DNA from: Variovorax dokdonensis
Lineage (GTDB): Bacteria > Pseudomonadota > Gammaproteobacteria > Burkholderiales > Burkholderiaceae_C
Length of the DNA: 64,000 bases
Assembly: GCF_030316895.1 (NCBI RefSeq)
Contig: NZ_JASZYV010000003.1
Location: forward strand, 868,001 to 932,000
Direction of reading: 5' to 3'
The position numbers and the translations under genes were made by a program. The notes beneath the pieces were generated by a model. It saw only the letters and a program-made list of their open reading frames with translations. It was not told the origin of the DNA and did not search any database. Within the stretch, counting starts at the first letter, position 1; each line of letters begins with the position of its first letter. Positions 10,761-18,051 of the stretch are shown here, piece after piece.

Positions 10761-12383
10761 TCACGGACGCGCGACTGCGAACTGCATGCGCTGCGGCTGC
10801 CGAAGCTCGGCATCGCGGCAGATCGACAGCACGTTCAGCAGCACGGCCCGCGTGTCGCGCGGATCGATCACGCCATCATCCAGCACGCGCGCACTGGTGG
10901 TGAACACGCTCATCTGGCTGTCGAAGCGGTCGATGATGCGGCGCTCCAGTTCCTGGAGCTTCTCTCGGTCGACGTCGCCGCCCTTGCGTTTCATGGCGGC
11001 TTCGGTCACGTTGACCATGGTCTGGGCCGCCTGCTCGCCGCCCATGACGGCAGTCTTCGCATTGGGCCAGGAGAAGCAGAAGCGCGGATGAAAGCCCCAG
11101 CCGCACATCCCGTAGTTGCCAGCACCGAACGACGCGCCGCAGTAGATGGTGATCTGCGGCACCGTGGCGTTGGTGACGGCCTGGATCATCTTGGAGCCGT
11201 GCTTGATCATGCCCGCCTCTTCGTACGCCTTGCCAACCATGAAGCCGGTCGTGTTGTTGAGGTAGAGGATGGGCGTCCTGGACTGGCAGCAGGCCTGGAT
11301 GAAGTGCGTGGCCTTGGTCGCCCCGGCGGGGTCGATGGGCCCGTTGTTGGTCACAACGCCAAGTGGCTGGCCTTCGAGCTTGATATGACCGACCACGGTG
11401 GCGCTGCCGTAGTTTTCGCCGAACTCGAGGAATTCCGAATCGTCGGCGATGCGGGCAATCACCTGCTTCATGTCGACGGGGCGCTTGTGGTCCATCGGCA
11501 TGATGCCCAGCAGTTCTTGCGCGTCATGGCGCGGCGGCTTGAAGCTTCGATCGGTAGGCGCCGGCATGTCTCGATGCCAATCGATCTGGTCGACGATCTC
11601 GCGGGCAATGCGGATGGCATCGCGATCGTCTTCGGCCAGGTAGTCGCCCAAGCCGGAGATGGCGGTGTGCATCTCAGCACCGCCCAGTTCCTCTTCGGTG
11701 GCAATCTCTCCCGTGGCCGCCTTGAGCAATGGCGGGCCAGCCAGGAACGCCCGTGAGCGCCCGCGCACCATGACGATGTAGTCGGACAGGCCGGTCTGAT
11801 AGGCACCACCCGCGGTCGAAGATCCATGCGTGACGGTGATCACCGGCAGTCCCGCCGCCGACATGCGCGCGAGGTTGCGAAACAGGCTGCCGCCGGTGAC
11901 GAACTCCTCGACCTTGTAGGTCATGAGATTGGCGCCCGCACTCTCGACCAGCTGGATGTAGGGCAGCTTGTTCTCCAGCGCCAGTTCCTGCAGGCGCAGT
12001 TGCTTGGGAATGCCCATGGGCTGCAACGCGCCGGCGTCGATGCCGGAATCGGAGACATTGACCATCACCCGAACACCCGACACCCAGCCGATGCCGCCGA
12101 TCACGCCACCGCCGGGCACGCTCTTTTCCATGTCGGGATTGTCCAGGCCCAGGCCGGCCAGGGAGCCGATCTCCAGGAACGGCGTGCCGGGATCGAGCAG
12201 CAGCGACAACCGCTCGCGCGGCAGCAACTGTCCGCGCTTTTCGAAGCGCTCGCGCGAATTGGCTGAGACGGCGGCACTGCGCGCTTCGTAGCCCCGCACG
12301 CGTTCGAGCAAGGCCAGCATGCCTGCGCGACGAGCCTTGAAGGCATCACTGCCAGTGGAAATGGTCGATTCGATGATTGCCAT
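10761..12383 (-). CDS. Acyl-CoA carboxylase beta subunit, AtuC-like carboxyltransferase
   Basis: A 540-residue biotin-dependent carboxyltransferase with two crotonase-like halves. Landmarks are LPRERLSLLLDPGTPFLEIG near 54-73, GSSTAGGAYQTGLSDY near 187-202, AGPPLLKAATGE, and in the second half NNTTGFMVGKAYEEAG, GASFGAGNYGMCG and AVMGGEQAAQTM. The GSSTAGGAY and GGEQAAQTM stretches look more like geranyl-CoA carboxylase AtuC than methylcrotonyl-CoA carboxylase, judged from memory of the families. It transfers CO2 from biotin to an unsaturated branched acyl-CoA. It forms an alpha/beta pair with the next gene. Confidence 0.87.
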   Translation of the reverse strand: MAIIESTISTGSDAFKARRAGMLALLERVRGYEARSAAVSANSRERFEKRGQLLPRERLSLLLDPGTPFLEIGSLAGLGLDNPDMEKSVPGGGVIGGIGWVSGVRVMVNVSDSGIDAGALQPMGIPKQLRLQELALENKLPYIQLVESAGANLMTYKVEEFVTGGSLFRNLARMSAAGLPVITVTHGSSTAGGAYQTGLSDYIVMVRGRSRAFLAGPPLLKAATGEIATEEELGGAEMHTAISGLGDYLAEDDRDAIRIAREIVDQIDWHRDMPAPTDRSFKPPRHDAQELLGIMPMDHKRPVDMKQVIARIADDSEFLEFGENYGSATVVGHIKLEGQPLGVVTNNGPIDPAGATKATHFIQACCQSRTPILYLNNTTGFMVGKAYEEAGMIKHGSKMIQAVTNATVPQITIYCGASFGAGNYGMCGWGFHPRFCFSWPNAKTAVMGGEQAAQTMVNVTEAAMKRKGGDVDREKLQELERRIIDRFDSQMSVFTTSARVLDDGVIDPRDTRAVLLNVLSICRDAELRQPQRMQFAVARP

Positions 12384-12455
12384 GTGCCGTGCGTCAACTG
12401 ACTGGCGGCGAGCTTAGCCGTCGCCCTTGGCACGGTCTTGCGCGAATTGGCTGAG

Positions 12456-13325
12456 TCAGCGACGCAGGCTGGCGCGAAACTTGGGAATGAGGGCAGCCGG
12501 ACCGTAGGAGCGCTTGCTGCGCCTGAAGCCGGGCAGCCCCATGTCCTGCTCGAAGTTGAGCCAATCGACCGGCCGCGCGAAGCTGCGACAGAAGTGCTGG
12601 AACATGTGCGGGTAGATGCCAACGTGGCTGTCGAGGCCCTTGGCAAAGCGCATGACGAACACGCGCGGTTGAAGCTCCTGGGCGAGAACGAAACCCACGG
12701 GCAGGCCATCGGCGAAGTGCACAAACCCTTCAAGGCCGAAGCGGCCCGCGTTCTCCAGAGCCTCGATGCAGGCGCTTTCGTCGGCTTCGCCCGCGACCTT
12801 GGACTTCTGAGACATCCAGCCTTCCAGCACCTGTCGAGCGGCACCGAGCCCGTCTTCGTCAAACGCCTGCGCCGAGAGCACGTGCGCGCCTTGCAGATCG
12901 CGCACCTGGCCACGCTTGTCGCTCATCACCCGCCCCGAGTACTCCAGGAACTGGCTGGCCGCATAGAGGTAGTCGGCATCGTCCGCAGACTCGGCAAGGG
13001 CGAACAAGGAGGATGGCAACGCGTCTGCATCGCGCCGCGCCAACGGGTAGAGCGCATCGTGCGCTTCCATCAGCGAACAAAGCAGATCGATCGGTGCATC
13101 GGACAGCGCGAACAAGGGCATCAGGTGCCGCATGCCGTCGTAGGTGCGCCCGGTGATGCAGGGCCACGGCCCAGGCAGGTAGCGGTAGTCGTGCGCGGCC
13201 CTGAACAGATACAAGTTGGAGAACGCGTGATCCGACAGGCAATGCTCGCCGCTTCCGTCGCGCAGGATCGCGAGCGCAGCCTCGATCGGCGCCTGCATGT
13301 CCAGAGAGAGGGGCAAGCCCGTCAT
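12456..13325 (-). CDS. DUF2156 (phosphatidylglycerol lysyltransferase C-terminal-like) GNAT-fold protein
   Basis: A 289-residue protein whose first third has the DUF2156 pattern: SDHAFSNLYLFR near 30-41, the HDYRYLPGPWP strand, then GRTYDGMRHLMPLF. DUF2156 is a GNAT-like acyl/aminoacyltransferase fold, best known as the cytosolic half of MprF. There are no membrane helices here, so this is a soluble stand-alone version. Its start ATG overlaps the upstream stop as ATGA (13322-13325), implying translational coupling within the catabolic operon. What it acylates is unknown. Confidence 0.75.
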   Translation of the reverse strand: MTGLPLSLDMQAPIEAALAILRDGSGEHCLSDHAFSNLYLFRAAHDYRYLPGPWPCITGRTYDGMRHLMPLFALSDAPIDLLCSLMEAHDALYPLARRDADALPSSLFALAESADDADYLYAASQFLEYSGRVMSDKRGQVRDLQGAHVLSAQAFDEDGLGAARQVLEGWMSQKSKVAGEADESACIEALENAGRFGLEGFVHFADGLPVGFVLAQELQPRVFVMRFAKGLDSHVGIYPHMFQHFCRSFARPVDWLNFEQDMGLPGFRRSKRSYGPAALIPKFRASLRR

Positions 13326-14131
13326 TCGTCGTCGTAGTCCACCTGTCGAACACCGGGGGCGGGCGGGTCGGCCGGCGGGCCTGCGAAGCATTGCGCCATC
13401 TGCAGCCATTCCTTGGCGCTGCCTGAGGTGTAGCGCAACGCGGTGTCGACCAGGTTGCGCCGCTGCGTGACCAAAAGACAGAAGTCGGAGGCGCTGCCGC
13501 GCACGTATTCCTCGGACGTCGGATCGCCCCAACGCCAGGTTTCGCCACCCGGCGCCTCGAGTTCAACGAATGGCACGATGGGCGGCACCGGCAAGCCGCG
13601 ATTGACGAAGGTCCAGCCATAGGTGGTCACGCCGATGTGCGCAATGTGCTTGAGCCTGGCCGAGGCGGGCCGGCGGCGGCGCACCACGTCCCAGATGTCT
13701 TGCCCGTGGGCCCAGGTCTCCATGAGCCGAGCCGATGCAAACGATCGCGCGCTCATGGTCGGGCCGTACCAGGGCAGTCGTGCCTTGGGGTCGAGGGGCG
13801 CCAGCAGGTCTGTCAGGCGAACTGCGATCGGCTCCCAATGTGCCAGCAAGGCAGGGCCGTCCAGGTGCCCATATTTTTCCCGCGCGATGGCGCTGATCTC
13901 GCGGCCCGCCGCCCATGCGTCGTTGAGTGCCGCGGCGTCCCTCGCGAAGGCCGGAGCATCGAGGATCGCCATCGTGGCCGTTTCGTCGAAGAAGCACAGG
14001 TGCGCCACCTCGTCCCACGGCGTCCAGCCGAAGAAGACGCTGTGCAGGCGCCACTGCTGCGGCGTCAACGTTCGGCAAAGGCTTGCCAGCTCCTGGTATT
14101 CGGCGCGCAGATCGTTCGCAGTGTCTTGCAT
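13322..14131 (-). CDS. TIGR03084-like metal-binding protein (DinB/maleylpyruvate isomerase fold)
   Basis: A 269-residue protein of the DinB superfamily with an MDMPI-like N-terminal bundle. Histidines in likely metal positions are H44 (in D-E-V-A-H-L), one in TWAHGQD and one in the H-I-A-H-I-G stretch. Relatives include mycothiol-dependent maleylpyruvate isomerase, but betaproteobacteria lack mycothiol. A glutathione-dependent isomerase or non-enzymatic role is therefore possible (inference). It sits 18 bp after the acyl-CoA dehydrogenase and overlaps the DUF2156 gene by 4 bp. Confidence 0.75.
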   Translation of the reverse strand: MQDTANDLRAEYQELASLCRTLTPQQWRLHSVFFGWTPWDEVAHLCFFDETATMAILDAPAFARDAAALNDAWAAGREISAIAREKYGHLDGPALLAHWEPIAVRLTDLLAPLDPKARLPWYGPTMSARSFASARLMETWAHGQDIWDVVRRRRPASARLKHIAHIGVTTYGWTFVNRGLPVPPIVPFVELEAPGGETWRWGDPTSEEYVRGSASDFCLLVTQRRNLVDTALRYTSGSAKEWLQMAQCFAGPPADPPAPGVRQVDYDDE

Positions 14132-14149
14132 CGTGGGCTCAGGCTCCGA

Positions 14150-15325
14150 TCAAAGGCCAAGTTGGCGGGCAGCGAGGTCCTTCATGATTTCTTCGGAGCC
14201 GCCGCCGATCATCATGACCTTGACTTCGCGGTAGATGCGTTCACTTCGCAGGCCCCGCATGAAGCCCATGCCACCGAGCAGTTGCACCGCCTGGTCGGCG
14301 CAGAACTGCATCGCCTGCGTCGCCTGCACCTTGGCCAGACACACGCGTGCCACCAGCTTCGCAGGGTCAGCCAACTGATGCTCGACACGATAGGCCAGGT
14401 CGTAGACGAGCGTTCGCGCGGCATCGATGCGCATCACCATGTCCATGATCTTGTGGCGCACCACCTGCCGCTCGGAAAGCGGCGTACCGAAGGTGGTGCG
14501 CTGGCGCGTCCAGTCCACGGCCTCTTCGAGGCACACCTCGGCAAAGGTGCAAGCCTGCGCCGCCATGTAAAGGCGCTCGGCATTGAAGTTGTTCATGATG
14601 AGCTTGAAGCCTTCGTTCTCTACCCCTACGAGATTCCCGACAGGGACGCGGCAGTTCTCGAAGCGAAGATGGGCGGTGTCGGAACTCCACCAGCCCATTT
14701 TCTTGAGCGCTGTTCGCGTGAGTCCGGGTGTGTCGCCTTCGACCACGAGCACCGAGATGCCGCCCGCACCCCGCTTGGAAGGATCGGTGCGGACCGCAGC
14801 GGTGATGAAGTCCGCGCGCATGCCTGAAGTGATGAAGGTCTTCTCGCCGTTGACGACGTAGTGGTCGCCTTCGCGCACCGCAGTTGTCTTCAGGCTTGCC
14901 ACATCGGAGCCCCCGGACGGCTCGGTAACGGCCAGGGCAGCGATCTTCTTGCCGGCCAAGACCGGCGGGATCACGCGCTGCTTGAGTGCCTCTGTGCCGG
15001 CCTTCAGGATCGGGGGCAGCGCAATGGAGTGCGAGCCCAGCGATGCCTGGATGCCGCCGCTGCCACAACGGGCCAATTCTTCGGCAACGATGATCTGAAA
15101 GAACACGTCTGACGGGGTGCCTCCCAGAGCCTCGGGATAGCCCAGCCCCTGCACGCCCAGATCTGCCAGGCGCTGGTACAGGGCGAGCGGAAAGGTTTCT
15201 GCCTCATCCCATGCGGCAGCATGGGGCGTGATCTCGCGCGCCACGAAGTCGCGCAGCGTGTGGCGGAACTGCTCGTGCTCCGGCGTGAAGTGGAACGAGA
15301 GCGGCGGCGCCTCCAGAAATTCCAT
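14150..15325 (-). CDS. Acyl-CoA dehydrogenase (AtuD/isovaleryl-CoA dehydrogenase-like)
   Basis: A 391-residue FAD-dependent acyl-CoA dehydrogenase. Signatures are LAVTEPSGGSDVASL near 131-145, GEKTFITSG, and the C-terminal MMIGGGSEEIMKDL. The position that carries the catalytic glutamate in short/medium-chain enzymes is glycine in that last motif. Instead E250 in N-A-E-R-L matches the glutamate used by long-chain and isovaleryl-CoA dehydrogenases, which fits a branched substrate. It is first in the minus-strand operon and would make the 2,3-unsaturated acyl-CoA that the downstream carboxylase uses. Confidence 0.92.
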   Translation of the reverse strand: MEFLEAPPLSFHFTPEHEQFRHTLRDFVAREITPHAAAWDEAETFPLALYQRLADLGVQGLGYPEALGGTPSDVFFQIIVAEELARCGSGGIQASLGSHSIALPPILKAGTEALKQRVIPPVLAGKKIAALAVTEPSGGSDVASLKTTAVREGDHYVVNGEKTFITSGMRADFITAAVRTDPSKRGAGGISVLVVEGDTPGLTRTALKKMGWWSSDTAHLRFENCRVPVGNLVGVENEGFKLIMNNFNAERLYMAAQACTFAEVCLEEAVDWTRQRTTFGTPLSERQVVRHKIMDMVMRIDAARTLVYDLAYRVEHQLADPAKLVARVCLAKVQATQAMQFCADQAVQLLGGMGFMRGLRSERIYREVKVMMIGGGSEEIMKDLAARQLGL

Positions 15326-15346
15326 GAACCGATGTCTCCTGTGGCG

Positions 15347-15440
15347 GGCAGCTTAGCCAGGCCGGCATCGCCCGTCTTGCGCCGACTGGCTGTCCAGCGA
15401 GTAGACACAAGCACGATGCCCCCGCGCCCACTAAGCTGCC
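15347..15440. promoter_or_regulatory. Divergent promoter region with a 10-bp inverted repeat
   Basis: The 118-bp gap between the acyl-CoA dehydrogenase and AtuA-like genes has GGCAGCTTAG at 15347-15356 and its exact complement CTAAGCTGCC at 15431-15440. Each copy reads CTAAGCTGCC toward its own gene, ending 3 bases before the AtuA-like ATG and 21 bases before the dehydrogenase ATG. TAAGCT could be a -10 element in each direction, or the pair could be an operator. No convincing -35 is seen. Confidence 0.45.
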
Positions 15441-15443
15441 GGC

Positions 15444-17255
15444 ATGAACACTTCCGCGACCAAGCAGAAGGTGGTGCGCATTGGCGGCGCGTCAGGCTTC
15501 TGGGGCGACAGCATGGTGGCAGCACCCCAGCTGGTCAAGCTCGGCCGGCTCGACTACCTGGTGTTCGACTACCTGGCCGAGACGACGATGGCCATCCTGG
15601 CGTCGGCGCGTGCCAGGAAACCAGAGATGGGCTACGCCACCGACTTCGTCGATATTGCGATGAAGCCCGTGCTGCGCGAGATCAAGCGACAAGGCATCAA
15701 GGTGGTGAGCAATGCCGGCGGCATCAATCCCAGGGCCTGCGCGGCGGCGCTCCAGACACTGGCCGATTCCGAAGGCGTGCCCCTGCGCATTGCGGTCGTC
15801 GAAGGCGACGACGTGAGCGCGCAGATGCCTGCCTTGCGTGAAAGCGGTGCGCGCGACATGTACACCACCGAGCCACTTCCCGACAAAGTGCTCAGCGCCA
15901 ACGCCTACCTGGGTGCGCTTCCGATCGCCGCCGCGCTCGAGGCCGGTGCCGATGTCGTCATCACCGGCCGTTGCGTGGACAGTGCCGTCACGCTCGGGCC
16001 GTTGATGCACGAGTTCGGCTGGCGCAGCGACGACTACGATCTGCTCGCCTCCGGCAGCCTGGCGGGCCACATCATCGAATGCGGGTGCCAGGCCACCGGC
16101 GGCTTGCACACCGATTGGGAAGACATTCCCGACTGGGCAAACATCGGCTATCCGATCGTCGAATGCCATGCCGATGGCAGCTTCATCGTGACCAAGCCCG
16201 CAGGCACGGGCGGCAAGGTGATCCGTGCTGCAGTGGCGGAGCAACTCCTCTACGAGATCGGCGACCCGGCCGCCTACGCGTTGCCCGACGTGATCTGCGA
16301 CTTCCGCGCCGTCGCGATCGAGCAGGCTGGCGAAGACCGCGTTACCGTCACTCGAGCGCGTGGGCGTGCGCCCTCGCCCGACTACAAGGTTTCGGCGACC
16401 CAACTCGACGGCTTTCGCTGTTCTGGCAGCCTGGTGATTGTCGGGATCGACGCCGAGAAAAAGGCAGTGCGTACGGCCAGGTCGATCATCGAGCGCACCA
16501 GCGAGATCCTCGCCCAGATGGGCTTGCCGCCATTCACTGCGGCCTACTTCGAGGCCATTGGCTCCGAGTGGATCTACGGACCGCATGCACGCACGAGGCA
16601 AGTTCGAGAAGTCATGATGCGTGTGGTGGCCAACCATCCGCAGAAGGCCGCGCTCGAGATGTTCGCCCGTGAAATTGCGCCCGCCGGCACCTCCTGGGCA
16701 CCCGGCACCACCGGCCCGGGCGGCGGTCGCGTGGCGGTTTCTCCATTGATCAAGCCCTTTGCCTTCACGCTCGCCAAGAGCGCGGTGCCCGTTTCATTCG
16801 AGTTGGACGGTGCCTCCCATCCCGTTCCGGTGCCCGGTTTCGGTGTCGCCGCAACGAATGCGGAACCCTCGTCCGAGCCTCCGGCGTGGGCGGAAGATTC
16901 CGGAGAGCAGGCGGAGGTACGCCTCATCGATCTGGCCTGGGCGCGCAGCGGCGACAAAGGCAACCTGTCGAACATCGGTCTGGTTGCTCGGCGCCCTGAG
17001 TGGCTGCCGCTGATGTGGGAACGGATCACGCCGGAGGTCGTGCGCAACCATTTCGCGCACCTGGTGATGGGCAAGGTCGAGCGCTTCTACTTGCCCGGCA
17101 TCGCGGCGATGAACCTGCTGCTGCACGATGCGCTCGACGGCGGCGGCCCCTCCTCCATGCGCATGGACCCGCTCGGCAAGGGCATGGGGCAGATGCTCCT
17201 CGACATGCCTTTGCAAGTGCCCGCCTCGGTGGCAGCCGCCATTCGTCGCCAATAG
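15444..17255 (+). CDS. AtuA-like acyclic terpene utilisation protein (DUF1446)
   Basis: A 603-residue protein. Residues 10-450 form the DUF1446/AtuA domain, with RIGGASGFWGDSM at 11-23, GATINPRACAAA-like residues near 93 (G-G-I-N-P-R-A-C) and VITGRCVDSAVTLGP near 172. Residues 490-600 match the small domain found after AtuA (I-D-L-A-W-A-R-S-G-D-K-G-N motif). AtuA is needed for citronellol/geraniol use in Pseudomonas, though its reaction is not established. Its position, divergent from an AtuC/AtuD/AtuF-like operon, supports a shared pathway. The ATG at 15444 is only 6 bases after a possible -10, so the mRNA may be leaderless. Confidence 0.88.
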   Translation: MNTSATKQKVVRIGGASGFWGDSMVAAPQLVKLGRLDYLVFDYLAETTMAILASARARKPEMGYATDFVDIAMKPVLREIKRQGIKVVSNAGGINPRACAAALQTLADSEGVPLRIAVVEGDDVSAQMPALRESGARDMYTTEPLPDKVLSANAYLGALPIAAALEAGADVVITGRCVDSAVTLGPLMHEFGWRSDDYDLLASGSLAGHIIECGCQATGGLHTDWEDIPDWANIGYPIVECHADGSFIVTKPAGTGGKVIRAAVAEQLLYEIGDPAAYALPDVICDFRAVAIEQAGEDRVTVTRARGRAPSPDYKVSATQLDGFRCSGSLVIVGIDAEKKAVRTARSIIERTSEILAQMGLPPFTAAYFEAIGSEWIYGPHARTRQVREVMMRVVANHPQKAALEMFAREIAPAGTSWAPGTTGPGGGRVAVSPLIKPFAFTLAKSAVPVSFELDGASHPVPVPGFGVAATNAEPSSEPPAWAEDSGEQAEVRLIDLAWARSGDKGNLSNIGLVARRPEWLPLMWERITPEVVRNHFAHLVMGKVERFYLPGIAAMNLLLHDALDGGGPSSMRMDPLGKGMGQMLLDMPLQVPASVAAAIRRQ

Positions 17256-17283
17256 CCTCGCCGCCGCGCCCGCTCGCGCACCG

Positions 17284-17329
17284 TTGACAAGCGGTCCCGC
17301 AAGGCCTAGCATTTGAACGACTGTTTAAA
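17284..17329 (+). promoter_or_regulatory. TetR-gene promoter with overlapping palindromic operator
   Basis: TTGACA (17284-17289), 17-bp spacer, TAGCAT (17307-17312). The predicted start of transcription falls inside TTTGAAC-GACT-GTTTAAA (17312-17329), an imperfect palindrome with one mismatch in 7-bp arms. GAAC-N4-GTTT resembles operators of fatty-acid-responsive TetR proteins such as PsrA. An operator over the start site suggests autorepression. The ATG of the regulator is at 17344. Confidence 0.6.
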
Positions 17330-17343
17330 ACGTGTGGTGAGCG

Positions 17344-18051
17344 ATGGCCCTGAACCCTGTTTCCGGCCGCCGGCCGCGAAAAGCCACGGCCCTGAAGCTT
17401 CGCGAGGGCGATGCAACGCTGACGCGCGAGCGCATTCTGGATGCAGCCTTTCGCCGTCTCGTGACCGAAGGCTACGCTGCACTGAGCGTGCGCGAAATCG
17501 CCAAGGACGCCGGCGTCAATCACGCGTTGATCAACTATCACTTCCGAAGCAAGGACCAGCTCGTCATCGAGGTCCTTGACGCGGCGAACGAGCGGTTGCT
17601 GGCACGCCAGGCTTCGATGTACGCCAGCAAGGAGAGCCTCGCGCAGAAGTGGGCGAGTGCGCGTCGCTTCTACGAGGAAGACCTGAAGTCGGGATTCGTG
17701 CGCCTGCAGGCGGAGCTGTGGGCGGCCAGCCTGGCCAACGAAGCCTTGCGCGAGAAGTTCCTGCCGCGTCTGCTGGCCTGGAAGAAGCTCGTGCTCGTCG
17801 GGGTTCGCGAGGCCATTGCCGCGTTGGAGGCCAACGGCACCCCGCTTCCACCGCCGCTCACACCCGAGGTCATCGCGTGCTGGATCTCCGAGTTCTGGCT
17901 GGGCATGGAGTTCACTGACTTGTTGGGCGTTGCGGAAGAGCAGGCACAACACCATGCAGCGCTTGATGGTGTCCAGTGGTTGCTGGAATCGCTGGATGCC
18001 AAGGCTGCGCGAGCATCGCATGCCGCGCCCCGAAGCAGGAGGCGCGCATGA
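17344..18051 (+). CDS. TetR/AcrR family transcriptional regulator
   Basis: A 235-residue TetR-family repressor. The helix-turn-helix lies at about 28-75: RERILDAAFRRLVTEGYAAL, then S-V-R-E-I-A-K-D-A-G-V-N-H-A-L-I-N-Y-H-F. The C-terminal half is an all-helical ligand domain whose ligand cannot be read; an acyl-CoA or terpenoid from the neighbouring pathway is plausible. Its stop overlaps the start of the hydrolase/glycosyltransferase gene (ATGA at 18048-18051), so the two are one operon under the palindromic operator at 17312-17329. Confidence 0.92.
   Translation: MALNPVSGRRPRKATALKLREGDATLTRERILDAAFRRLVTEGYAALSVREIAKDAGVNHALINYHFRSKDQLVIEVLDAANERLLARQASMYASKESLAQKWASARRFYEEDLKSGFVRLQAELWAASLANEALREKFLPRLLAWKKLVLVGVREAIAALEANGTPLPPPLTPEVIACWISEFWLGMEFTDLLGVAEEQAQHHAALDGVQWLLESLDAKAARASHAAPRSRRRA

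Noticed and set aside
10736..10813. An extended N-terminus for the biotin-carboxylase subunit
   Set aside because: The extra 26 residues overlap the upstream gene and do not match the family start at F-R-K-I-L-I-A-N-R-G-E.
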